Part shown: positions 1 to 8,024 of the stretch, piece by piece | Position numbering within the stretch: position 1 is the first letter of the stretch | How the letters are laid out: each line of letters starts with the position of its first letter | Notes under the pieces: generated by a model | Told to the model about the DNA's origin: nothing | Seen by the model: the letters and a program-made list of their open reading frames with translations, nothing else | Database searches by the model: none | Translations under genes and position numbers: made by a program | NCBI GenBank assembly: GCA_015490695.1 | Contig: WFXK01000024.1 | Location: forward strand, 1-36,433 | Source: Bacteroidota bacterium | GTDB lineage: Bacteria > Bacteroidota > Bacteroidia > SpSt-205 > S141-50 | Direction: 5' to 3' | Length of the DNA stretch: 36,433 nt

Positions 1-422
1 ACCTTAAGATAAACTTTCCCTTTAATTCCTGAACCTTCCAACTGCTTAGGATAGCGAATTTGATTTTTAAGCGCTCTTACATTAAGGCATTGGGGGTCTC
101 TGTCTACTAAAATGAATTCATCGGGGTCGGGGTCGGGCTCAGGGTCATCATCTTTTAAAGGAGAATACTCTTCAATAGGCGCATTTAAAATCCGCTGTGC
201 TTCTTCATCTATGACCGCTTGTGCTGTAGCCGCCTCTTGAGACTGACCTTCCTGTTGTGAATAGCCTTGGGTAGTGTCTTGCGTCTCTGGTTCTGCCATT
301 TGTACAGAAGAAGGAGCTTCTGAAGTGGCTACTACTTCTTTTTCTTCTTGCAACGTTTCCTTTTTTGGTTGTTCAACGCTCTGACACGCAACTATCCACA
401 AAACAAACACTAAACGCCGCAT
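1..422 (-). CDS. Lipoprotein with TonB-like C-terminal domain (3' end missing)
   Basis: The gene runs off the left edge, leaving 140 residues from an ATG at 422. The N-terminus is a short hydrophobic stretch ending in a lipobox (residues IVAC, Cys13), so the protein is probably lipid-anchored. Residues 14 to about 105 are Gln/Glu/Ser/Thr-rich and low in complexity, and end in an acidic Asp-Pro run (DPEPDPDPD). The last visible part, with IRYPKQLEGSGIKGKVYL, resembles the start of the TonB C-terminal fold (PF03544), which contacts outer-membrane receptors. Classical TonB is anchored by an inner-membrane helix, so a lipid anchor is a variant arrangement. A -7 element lies 8 nt upstream, so the gene is probably transcribed separately from the purB operon 90 bp before it. 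The partner receptor is unknown, and the domain call rests on about 20 visible residues. Confidence 0.7.
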   Translation of the reverse strand, partial: MRRLVFVLWIVACQSVEQPKKETLQEEKEVVATSEAPSSVQMAEPETQDTTQGYSQQEGQSQEAATAQAVIDEEAQRILNAPIEEYSPLKDDDPEPDPDPDEFILVDRDPQCLNVRALKNQIRYPKQLEGSGIKGKVYLK

Positions 423-430
423 CCCTTGGG

Positions 431-438
431 CAAACTTA
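431..438 (-). promoter_or_regulatory. Bacteroidota -7 promoter element
   Basis: The minus strand reads TAAGTTTG, a perfect match to TAnnTTTG. A TTTT at 458-461 (minus strand) sits 19 nt upstream as a weak -33 element. Only 8 nt separate the element from the ATG at 422, so the transcript would have almost no leader. Confidence 0.5.
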
Positions 439-512
439 AAGAAAATTTTACTCCACTAAAACTTTTCTAATTGACAATGTTTCTATATTCTATCTCATTA
501 ACCTCCGTTCTT

Positions 513-1874
513 TCACTGCCCTCTATAATCCCCTACTCTCAAATTCAAAAGCTGTTGTTTCTGCTCCTCACTCAAAGGTAAAGACTTAATAAATTCATGA
601 AGCTCTCCCATTGTTCGTTTTTGACCCCGGCTAAAGTGTTTTAGACGTTCATAAGCGTCCACTATGCCGTTTTGACGTAATAAAGTTTGGATGGCTTCTG
701 TTAACACCTCAGGATGTTCGTTCAAGTCGTTTTCTATGGTTGTTGTCTCTGGTGTTAAGCGTTGTAGTCCTTCTATAAGGTTTTGTATTCCTAAAAAAGT
801 ATGAGCGAAAGGAACGCCAATGTTGCGAACAATCGTTGAGTCGGTCAAATCTCTTTGTAGACGAGAAACAGGAAGTTTCCTTGCTAAAAACTCCCAAAGA
901 GCATTAGCAAGATGAAGATTTCCTTCAGCGTTCTCAAAATGAATAGGGTTCACTTTATGGGGCATGGTAGAAGAACCCACCTCTTCAGCAATCGCTCTTA
1001 AACGAAAGTACCCCTTACTAATGTAAAGCCACATGTCTTGAGCGAAATCTATTAAAATGGTGTTTAGTCGCTTAATGGCGTCAAATAATTGGGCGAGGCT
1101 ATCGTAAGGATCTATCTGGGTTGTTGGGAAACTGCGTTCTATCCCTAAGGAACGGAGAAACGATTCGGCAAACTGATGCCATGGTACTTGCGGATAAGCA
1201 AAGTAGTGGGCATTAAAGTTACCTGTTGCTCCTCCAAACTTTCCTTTAAGACGAACTGCTTTTATTTGTGTTAAAGCCTCGGAAAGCCGTACAGCAAAGA
1301 CTTTGCTTTCTTTTCCTAAGGAAGTGGGCGAAGCAGGTTGTCCGTGCGTAAATCCTAACATCGTAATGGCTTGCCACTGCTCTGCTTTCGCATGTAAATC
1401 CCGCTCTAAGGTTTGAACCAAAGGAAAAAACTCCTGTTGTAAAAAATCTTTTATCATCCACGGAAGCGCTGTATTGTTAACATCTTGCGATGTCAAACCA
1501 AAATGAATAAAAGCAAGCACATAATTACATTGTTGGGAAGAGAGCAAAGAAGAAAAAACTTCTTTCAATCGCTTTCTTAACCAGTATTCTATGGCTTTTA
1601 CATCATGATTGGTTTGGCGTTCTATGGCTTTGATTTCTTGTGCATCTTCCAAAGAAAAATGGTTTATAACTTCTTTTAATCGCTCTTCATGAGCCTGTAA
1701 AAAAGTTAATGGAAGTTCCTCAAGTTTAGAGAGCGCAATAAGGTAATGGATTTCTACTTTTACTCTATAAAAGATATAGGCGTATTCGGAGAAGTAATGA
1801 CTTAGGTTTTGTAGTTTATGGTAGTAGCGTCCGTCTACGGGACTGATAGCGGTTAGCGGGGAGTGTTCATTCAT
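513..1874 (-). CDS. purB: Adenylosuccinate lyase
   Basis: A cytosolic enzyme of purine synthesis. It cleaves SAICAR to AICAR plus fumarate, and adenylosuccinate to AMP plus fumarate. The protein is 453 residues, close to the E. coli-type enzyme (456), and begins with the family's characteristic LTAISPVDGRY. Further family motifs are TNHDVKAIEYWL, THGQPASPTSLGKE and, at about residues 299-312, the superfamily signature GSSTMPHKVNPIHFEN. A start further upstream (1931) is open but would add 19 residues inside fabI that match nothing in the family; the ATG at 1874 matches the E. coli N-terminus. It overlaps the fabI stop by 8 bp and is the last gene of the nuoJKL-gyrA-fabI-purB operon, probably translated by coupling to fabI. 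Confidence 0.95.
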   Translation of the reverse strand: MNEHSPLTAISPVDGRYYHKLQNLSHYFSEYAYIFYRVKVEIHYLIALSKLEELPLTFLQAHEERLKEVINHFSLEDAQEIKAIERQTNHDVKAIEYWLRKRLKEVFSSLLSSQQCNYVLAFIHFGLTSQDVNNTALPWMIKDFLQQEFFPLVQTLERDLHAKAEQWQAITMLGFTHGQPASPTSLGKESKVFAVRLSEALTQIKAVRLKGKFGGATGNFNAHYFAYPQVPWHQFAESFLRSLGIERSFPTTQIDPYDSLAQLFDAIKRLNTILIDFAQDMWLYISKGYFRLRAIAEEVGSSTMPHKVNPIHFENAEGNLHLANALWEFLARKLPVSRLQRDLTDSTIVRNIGVPFAHTFLGIQNLIEGLQRLTPETTTIENDLNEHPEVLTEAIQTLLRQNGIVDAYERLKHFSRGQKRTMGELHEFIKSLPLSEEQKQQLLNLRVGDYRGQ

Positions 1875-2673
1875 CTGGGAGCAGTTCCAGGATTTCTTCC
1901 GATATACCTGTAAAGGCGAATCCGCCGTCATGATAGAAGTTTTGCATCGTAACTTTTCGGCTTAAATCGGAAAAGAGGAAGATAACGAAGTTTGCACAAT
2001 CTAAGGCAGTTGCGTTTCCTAAGGGAGAGAGCAACTCAGCGTATTTTAACATCTTCTTAAATCCTTCAATGCCTGTGCCTGCGGTTGTTGGTGTAGGGGA
2101 TTGCGATACGGTGTTTACTCTGACTTTTTTATGTTTTGCCCAGAAGTAGCCGAAGGTTCGGGTGATGGATTCTAACAAGGCTTTAGCGTCGCTCATGTCG
2201 TTATATTTTGGAAAAGCCCGCTGTGCTGCAATATAGGTTAATGCAACCCAAGAACCCCATTCATTCATAATATCCATTTTCCATGCTACATGCATCATTT
2301 TATGGAAAGAAATCGCAGAAACATCTAAGGTTTTCATATACCAATCGTAATTCAGGTCTGTATAAGGACGTTTTTTTCGTACGTTGTTAGACATTCCTAT
2401 GGAATGTAGTACGAAGTCAATTTTACCGAAGTGTTTTTTAGCGGTTTCAAAGAGGTTTTGTAGGTCTTCTAATTTTGTTGCGTCTGCGGCGACGACAGGT
2501 GCGTTAATTTGTTCTGCTAAGGTTTTGATTTTCCCCATGCGGAGTGCTACAGGAGCGTTTGTTAATAAGATTTCAGCGCCTTCTTCATGGGCTCTTAGGG
2601 CGACTTGCCAAGCGATAGAAGACTCATCTAAAGCCCCTGTAATAATCCCTTTTTTTCCTTGTAGTAATGCCAT
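1867..2673 (-). CDS. fabI: Enoyl-[acyl-carrier-protein] reductase (NADH)
   Basis: Catalyses the last reduction of each fatty acid elongation cycle, converting trans-2-enoyl-ACP to acyl-ACP with NADH. It is a 268-residue short-chain dehydrogenase of the FabI type. The N-terminus LQGKKGIITGALDESSIAW is the divergent Rossmann motif typical of FabI. The catalytic residues are visible as Tyr147, Tyr157 and Lys164 (Tyr-x6-Lys). The stretches SQSPTPTTAGTGI and SPLGNATALDCANF are typical of the Bacteroidota form. The ATG directly abuts the gyrA stop codon (no gap), and the end overlaps the purB start by 8 bp. FabI is the usual triclosan target; whether another enoyl reductase exists cannot be seen here. 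Confidence 0.95.
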   Translation of the reverse strand: MALLQGKKGIITGALDESSIAWQVALRAHEEGAEILLTNAPVALRMGKIKTLAEQINAPVVAADATKLEDLQNLFETAKKHFGKIDFVLHSIGMSNNVRKKRPYTDLNYDWYMKTLDVSAISFHKMMHVAWKMDIMNEWGSWVALTYIAAQRAFPKYNDMSDAKALLESITRTFGYFWAKHKKVRVNTVSQSPTPTTAGTGIEGFKKMLKYAELLSPLGNATALDCANFVIFLFSDLSRKVTMQNFYHDGGFAFTGISEEILELLPDE

Positions 2674-5139
2674 TTATGTTGTTGGTTTAGGTACCACAGC
2701 AATCGCAGCGACCTTATCCCCTTGTGCTACTTTAATCACCCTTGCTCCCCTCGCATTACGATTCATTTGACTAATCTCTTCTACGCGTACCCGAATCGCT
2801 ATTCCTTTTTGCGTTATTAGAATCAGATGTTCGTTGCCATGGACTAAAGCCGCTGCAGCTAACTTTCCAGATTTTTCTGAAAGCGCATGAGTAATCACCC
2901 CCTTTGTACCCCTATTCGTCTGACGATATTGCTCTAAGGGAGTACGTTTCCCATATCCTAAGGTCGTGATGGTTAACAATTGCCGTTGTCCATGTCCATT
3001 CACTAACATTGCAACCACCCTATCCGATTCGTTTTGTAGTTTAATAGCAATAACCCCTTGAGCTGTTCTCCCCATAGGACGAATGGTCTTCACAGGAAAA
3101 CGATTACAATAACCTTCTTTGGTAATAATAAACACTTCGTCGTCATCGGTACATAATGCAACATTCACTAACTTATCGCCACCTTTAAAGTTCATCACTG
3201 TTAAACCGCTTTTGCGAACGTTGCTAAAGGCTTCTAAGGCAACTCGCTTAGCAATCCCCTTTGCTGTGCAAAAGAGTAAATATTTTCCTTTTAAATGATT
3301 AGGGTCTTTTAGATGACGAACATTCAAGACGGTTAACACAGAATCATCATCAGGGATTTGCAAATAGTTTCTGATGGAACGTCCTCGGGAAGTAGATTTT
3401 TTGTCTAAGATTTCAAGGGCGTGGACAGGAAGGGCAAAGCATTTTCCTTTTTCAGTAAAGAACAGTAGTTCATCGTGGGTGTGGGCGTAAATCAACACTT
3501 TGATTTTATCCTCTTCTTTCAAGTTACCTCCTGCTTTGCCTCCTTTTCCCCCTCTTGCCTGTGCCCGATAAGCCGCCGTAGATGTAACACGAATATAATT
3601 ATCTACGCTTAAAGTAATCAAAACAGGCTTGTCTAAAATAATATCTTTCTCGGAAAATTCCTCTGTAGACTTCACAATTTCGGTTCTTCGCTCATCTCCA
3701 TAACGCTCTTTAATCTCATCTAATTCATCTTTGATAATCTGCATTTGTAGTGATTCATCGGACAACACTTTTTTATAATAAGCAATTTTTTCTTTTAGGT
3801 TTTCATAATCTTTTTTTATTTTTTCTCGTTCTAATCCTGTTAGTCGTTGCAGTCTCATGTCTAAAATCGCTTGTGCTTGTACTTCAGTAAGTTGGAACCG
3901 CTGCATGAGTTGCTCTTTTGCCACAGTGGGGTTTTCTGATGAGCGAATTAATTGGATAACTTCATCTAAATGGTCTAAGGCAATTAACAATCCTTCTAAG
4001 ATATGGGCTTGACGTTCGGCTTGTTTTAATAAATAACGAGTTCTACGAAGAACAACCGTATGGCGATGTTCAACATAGTAACGAATCATTTCTTTTAAAT
4101 TCAGCAGGCGGGGTCTACCATGGACCAATGCAATGCAATTGGCATTAAAGTTCGTTTGTAGTGGCGTTTTTACATAAAGACTATTGAGCACCACTTTTGG
4201 ATTTACACCTTTTTTTAATTCTATAACAATACGCATGCCACGTCTATCGCTCTCGTCGCGTAAATCTTCAATCCCTTCTAATTTTTTTTCTCGGGCTAAT
4301 TCCGCGATGCGTTCTATCAAAGCAGCTTTTTCAACTCTATAAGGGATTTCTGTAATAACGATACGATGACGATTTTTCTTCGTTTCTATTTCTGCTTTTC
4401 CTCTGAGAACAATTTTTCCTTTTCCTGTCAAATAGGTTTGTTTTACTCCTTCGTAGCCGTAAATGATTCCTCCTGTGGGGAAGTCTGGAGCAGGGATGTA
4501 TTGCATCAGTTCTTCTACAGAAATTTGTGGGTTATCTATATAGGCTTTAATGCCTTCTACCAGTTCACTGAGGTTATGTGGAGGGATTTCTGTAGACATG
4601 CCGACAGCGATGCCTGTAGCGCCATTCATTAGCAATTGGGGGATTTTTGCAGGAAGCACTACAGGTTCTTTCAAAGAGCCATCAAAGTTATCGGTGAAAT
4701 TTACGGTATCTAATTGCAGGTCGGCAAGCATTTCTTCGGCAATGCGGGTTAGGCGCACTTCGGTATAGCGCATGGCTGCAGGACCATCGCCATCTATGCT
4801 ACCGAAGTTTCCTTGTCCGTCTACCAAGGGATAGCGCAGGCTCCATGGCTGTGCCATACGAACCATTGCTTCATAAACCGCACTATCCCCATGCGGATGG
4901 TATTTACCTAAGACTTCCCCAACAACCCTCGCCGACTTTTTATAAGGTTTATTATGATACAATCCCAGTTCATGCATGCCATAAAGCACCCTACGATGAA
5001 CGGGTTTAAGTCCATCTCGTACATCTGGCAGTGCCCGAGCAACAATCACCGACATCGCATAATCAATATAGGCACTGCGCATCTGCTCTACAATTCCAAC
5101 AGGAATAATTTTCCCTTCTGAAAATAAAGAATCCTTCAT
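2674..5139 (-). CDS. gyrA: DNA gyrase subunit A
   Basis: The breakage-reunion subunit of type IIA topoisomerase, which introduces negative supercoils with GyrB. The protein has 821 residues. The N-terminal catalytic core includes the active-site Tyr125 in AAMRYTE. The quinolone-resistance region HGDSAVYEAMVRMAQ carries Ser86 and Glu90, the positions equivalent to E. coli Ser83 and Asp87, so no common resistance substitution is seen. A GyrA-box, QARGGKG, lies at about residues 528-535 at the start of the C-terminal pinwheel. This box separates gyrase A from topoisomerase IV subunit ParC, which lacks it. The gene sits between nuoL (3 bp gap) and fabI (no gap), an unusual place for gyrA. GyrB is not in the window. 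Confidence 0.96.
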   Translation of the reverse strand: MKDSLFSEGKIIPVGIVEQMRSAYIDYAMSVIVARALPDVRDGLKPVHRRVLYGMHELGLYHNKPYKKSARVVGEVLGKYHPHGDSAVYEAMVRMAQPWSLRYPLVDGQGNFGSIDGDGPAAMRYTEVRLTRIAEEMLADLQLDTVNFTDNFDGSLKEPVVLPAKIPQLLMNGATGIAVGMSTEIPPHNLSELVEGIKAYIDNPQISVEELMQYIPAPDFPTGGIIYGYEGVKQTYLTGKGKIVLRGKAEIETKKNRHRIVITEIPYRVEKAALIERIAELAREKKLEGIEDLRDESDRRGMRIVIELKKGVNPKVVLNSLYVKTPLQTNFNANCIALVHGRPRLLNLKEMIRYYVEHRHTVVLRRTRYLLKQAERQAHILEGLLIALDHLDEVIQLIRSSENPTVAKEQLMQRFQLTEVQAQAILDMRLQRLTGLEREKIKKDYENLKEKIAYYKKVLSDESLQMQIIKDELDEIKERYGDERRTEIVKSTEEFSEKDIILDKPVLITLSVDNYIRVTSTAAYRAQARGGKGGKAGGNLKEEDKIKVLIYAHTHDELLFFTEKGKCFALPVHALEILDKKSTSRGRSIRNYLQIPDDDSVLTVLNVRHLKDPNHLKGKYLLFCTAKGIAKRVALEAFSNVRKSGLTVMNFKGGDKLVNVALCTDDDEVFIITKEGYCNRFPVKTIRPMGRTAQGVIAIKLQNESDRVVAMLVNGHGQRQLLTITTLGYGKRTPLEQYRQTNRGTKGVITHALSEKSGKLAAAALVHGNEHLILITQKGIAIRVRVEEISQMNRNARGARVIKVAQGDKVAAIAVVPKPTT

Positions 5140-5142
5140 CGC

Positions 5143-7098
5143 TTATGCCATAAATAAAAATTGTGCTAATAAAAGAATAACGCCTAACCAAATTAACAAA
5201 GCATAATTTTGAATAATCCCTGTTTGTAGTCGGCGCAACAATTCTGCAAATCCCTGAACCGACTCCCCTGTACCATCTACAACACCATCTACGATATTTC
5301 TATCAATCCAGTCCAAAACTTTCTCGGAAAAAGCAACAAAAGGTTTTACGATGATTCGTTCATAGAGTTCATCAACATAGTATTTGTTTTGCAGCACATT
5401 ATAGAATTTGCCTAAGCGTTTAGCTAACAGTTCATCACCTTGCAAGGCATGTTTTTTATAAAGACGCAGGGCAAGGAAGACCCCTAAGAGGGCAATCACA
5501 ATAGAAAGTGTGATTAAAAAGATTTCCATTCCGAGAGAAGGGTGTAAAGCTTCTTTAAGGAAATCTTCTTGGGTTGCCAACAGTGGATTTTCCTCAATAG
5601 AGAGCCAATGATGGGTAATCCAGTTGTATTTTCCGTGTCCGAAGAGTTCGGGTAGTCCGAAGAAGCCGCCGATGATGGAGAAGATGGCTAAAATCCACAA
5701 GGGGATGGTCATCACGGCAGGCGATTCATGAGGAGGATGTTCCTCAGCATTAAAACGGGGCTTCCCTTCAAAAGTTAAAGTGCTTAAGCGGGTCATGTAA
5801 AAGGCTGTTAAGAAAGCAGTAAGCACACCAATGAGCCAATAAACGTAGTAAATAGCATAAGTGTGACCTGCAAAGAAGTTTCTGGATAGGATCTCATCCT
5901 TAGAGAAGAAGCCTGCTAAGGGGGGGATGCCTGCGATGGCGAGGGTGGCAATCCAAAAAGTGATGCTGGTAGAAGGAAGGTATTTTCTCAGTCCGCCCAT
6001 GGTTCGGATGTCTTGGGGGTCTTTAACCGCATGAGTGTGCTCCATGGCATGAATCACAGAACCTGAACCTAAGAACAAACAGGCTTTAAAGAAAGCATGG
6101 GTCATAAGATGGAAGATGGCTGCGGCAAAAGCCCCTGCACCTAACCCCATGAACATATAACCTAATTGCGAGACCGTAGAATAGGCTAATACTTTTTTAA
6201 TATCGTTTTGTGCGATGGCAATAGAGGCAGCTAGTAACGCTGTTAAAGCAGACACTGCGCCGATAATCATCAATACTTCAGGCACTTGTATATAGACCCA
6301 GCTCATACGGGCAATCAAATAAATACCTGCGGTTACCATGGTAGCAGCGTGAATTAATGCAGAGACGGGGGTAGGACCTGCCATAGCATCAGGGAGCCAT
6401 ACATATAAAGGGATTTGAGCCGATTTGCCTGTTGCAGCGATAAAAAGCAATAGCGTCATCCAAAAAGCCCAATGCCCTGTGATGTTGCCTACTAAGGCTT
6501 CGTATTTTAGAGAACCAGCGACATGATAAGCAATCAGCATTGCAACGATGAAAGCAAAGTCACCGATACGGTTAACAACAAAGGCTTTTTGTGCTGCTTT
6601 GGCTTTCATCATGTCTTTATACCAAAAGCCAATAAGGAAATAAGAGCAAGCCCCTACGCCTTCCCAACCTAAGAACGTAACTAAAAGGTTATCTGCCATC
6701 ACTAAATTATTCATTGCGAAGATAAAGAGGTTTAGGTAGGCGAAGTATTTATAGAAGCCTTTGTCGCCGTGCATGTATCCAATAGAATAGAGGTGGATGA
6801 TGCCCCCTACTCCTGTGACGATAAGTCCCATTAGAAGGGATAGTTGGTCTAAAACATAGCTGAATTCTAAGGAGAACGCGCCGATTTGCATCCATGAAAG
6901 GATAGAGAAGCGGATAGGTTCTTTATAGTTGATAAACAGATTTAGGAGGATGAAGAAGGGGATGAAGACTAAAAGGGTTGCGACAGTACCGATAGCTTTT
7001 TCTTGTTGTCTTATAGCGGGGAAGGCTAATCCCCCGACACCGATAATGAGCGCACCGAAGAAAGGTAATAAAATAATAAGAGGTAAAAGGCTTTCCAT
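5143..7098 (-). CDS. nuoL: NADH-quinone oxidoreductase subunit L
   Basis: A proton-pumping, antiporter-like membrane subunit of respiratory complex I. The protein is 651 residues (E. coli about 613) and almost wholly hydrophobic, with many transmembrane segments. Family landmarks are GWEGVGACSYFLIGFWY with the conserved Glu, KSAQIPLYVWLPDAMAGPTP with the channel Lys, and SALIHAATMVTAGIYL with the channel His. A charged C-terminal region after about residue 550 followed by a final hydrophobic helix fits the long lateral helix and anchor that distinguish NuoL from NuoM and NuoN. It follows nuoK by 3 bp. NuoM and nuoN, normally the next genes, are absent; gyrA follows instead. Confidence 0.95.
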   Translation of the reverse strand: MESLLPLIILLPFFGALIIGVGGLAFPAIRQQEKAIGTVATLLVFIPFFILLNLFINYKEPIRFSILSWMQIGAFSLEFSYVLDQLSLLMGLIVTGVGGIIHLYSIGYMHGDKGFYKYFAYLNLFIFAMNNLVMADNLLVTFLGWEGVGACSYFLIGFWYKDMMKAKAAQKAFVVNRIGDFAFIVAMLIAYHVAGSLKYEALVGNITGHWAFWMTLLLFIAATGKSAQIPLYVWLPDAMAGPTPVSALIHAATMVTAGIYLIARMSWVYIQVPEVLMIIGAVSALTALLAASIAIAQNDIKKVLAYSTVSQLGYMFMGLGAGAFAAAIFHLMTHAFFKACLFLGSGSVIHAMEHTHAVKDPQDIRTMGGLRKYLPSTSITFWIATLAIAGIPPLAGFFSKDEILSRNFFAGHTYAIYYVYWLIGVLTAFLTAFYMTRLSTLTFEGKPRFNAEEHPPHESPAVMTIPLWILAIFSIIGGFFGLPELFGHGKYNWITHHWLSIEENPLLATQEDFLKEALHPSLGMEIFLITLSIVIALLGVFLALRLYKKHALQGDELLAKRLGKFYNVLQNKYYVDELYERIIVKPFVAFSEKVLDWIDRNIVDGVVDGTGESVQGFAELLRRLQTGIIQNYALLIWLGVILLLAQFLFMA

Positions 7099-7101
7099 AG
7101 T

Positions 7102-7401
7102 TTACCACTTAAATAGGTTAAATTCGGAAAGGTTTACGGTTTGTTTATTGCGGAACATGGCGATGATGATGGCTAAGCCGACGACGGCTTCTGCGGCGGC
7201 GACACACATGACAAAAAACACCATCATAGCACCCGCAGCATCATTATGAAAACGAGAGAACGCAACAAACGCCAAGTTCGCCGCATTCAACATTAATTCC
7301 ACACACATAAATACAATGATGGCATTGCGTCTTAATAAAACGCCCAACGCCCCAAGAGAAAATAATAAACTGCTAACGATTAAATAATGCATTACGCTCA
7401 T
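7102..7401 (-). CDS. nuoK: NADH-quinone oxidoreductase subunit K
   Basis: A small membrane subunit of complex I that takes part in proton translocation. It has 99 residues and three predicted transmembrane helices. The two family glutamates are present, one in VFMCVELMLNAANL and the other in AAAEAVVGLAII. The start at 7401 overlaps the nuoJ stop as ATGA and has a purine-rich AGAGGG just upstream. A second in-frame ATG three codons later would also give a plausible protein, but the coupled ATGA favours the first. Confidence 0.95.
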   Translation of the reverse strand: MSVMHYLIVSSLLFSLGALGVLLRRNAIIVFMCVELMLNAANLAFVAFSRFHNDAAGAMMVFFVMCVAAAEAVVGLAIIIAMFRNKQTVNLSEFNLFKW

Positions 7402-7898
7402 ATCCCTCTGTACTTTTTCGCAATGACAATAGCGGCAACAATGGCGACTAATAAAATAAGCGAAATCAATTCAAAAGGTAATACATACTCGGTCAATAAC
7501 GCATGTCCAATAGATTCCACCGTGCTATAAAGATAATTTTCATTTTGGTCTAAAGACGTTTTAGAAAACACAGAAACTGCAGTTAACAACTGCGTAAAAA
7601 ATACTGCAGCAAACACAACAGCAAACACTGATGAGGCATTAAACCGAATCGCCACAGTATCTTTCCTTGTTAAATTCAAAAGCATGATCACGAACAGAAA
7701 CAAAATCATAATGGCACCTGCGTAAACAATGATTTGGATGATAAACAAAAATTGTGCTTGTAGTGTAAGAAACAATCCTGCTAAGGAGAACAAACTTAAA
7801 ATCATATAAAGGACGCTATAGACGGGGTTTCTGCTGGTTATCATCCCCATTGCTCCGACAATGGCAAGTAGCGTAAAAACAATAAAGCCGATACTCAT
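7398..7898 (-). CDS. nuoJ: NADH-quinone oxidoreductase subunit J
   Basis: A membrane subunit of complex I, 166 residues with five predicted transmembrane helices. The stretch FIIQIIVYAGAIMILFLF is the signature third helix of NuoJ, which holds the conserved Tyr. It is the first gene of the minus-strand operon. In most Bacteroidota nuo loci nuoI lies directly upstream; here the upstream 126 bp lead into a divergent helicase gene, so nuoA to nuoI must be elsewhere. I see no clear TAnnTTTG element upstream of this gene, so its promoter is not identified. Confidence 0.93.
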   Translation of the reverse strand: MSIGFIVFTLLAIVGAMGMITSRNPVYSVLYMILSLFSLAGLFLTLQAQFLFIIQIIVYAGAIMILFLFVIMLLNLTRKDTVAIRFNASSVFAVVFAAVFFTQLLTAVSVFSKTSLDQNENYLYSTVESIGHALLTEYVLPFELISLILLVAIVAAIVIAKKYRGI

Positions 7899-7996
7899 AG
7901 CAGGGCGCTAATTTGAGAGTTTTTCCTGAGATTACCAACAAAAAAGAAAAGTGCTTTGACATAAAATTTTCCCATTACCACCGAAAACAATTTTGT

Positions 7997-8004
7997 TATA
8001 TTTG
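7997..8004 (+). promoter_or_regulatory. -7 promoter element of the helicase gene
   Basis: TATATTTG matches TAnnTTTG perfectly and lies 20 nt before the ATG at 8025. No TTTG is found at the expected 19 to 21 nt further upstream. It sits in the 126-bp divergent region shared with nuoJ. Confidence 0.55.
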
Positions 8005-8024
8005 CAAACACAAAAAGAGAATAT

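Noticed and set aside
1875..1931. N-terminal extension of purB to 1931
   Set aside because: The extra 19 residues are inside fabI and match nothing in the family; the ATG at 1874 reproduces the known N-terminus.
4366..4768. Open frames opposite gyrA and other genes
   Set aside because: They lack start signals and any recognisable protein, and lie wholly inside strongly identified genes on the other strand.
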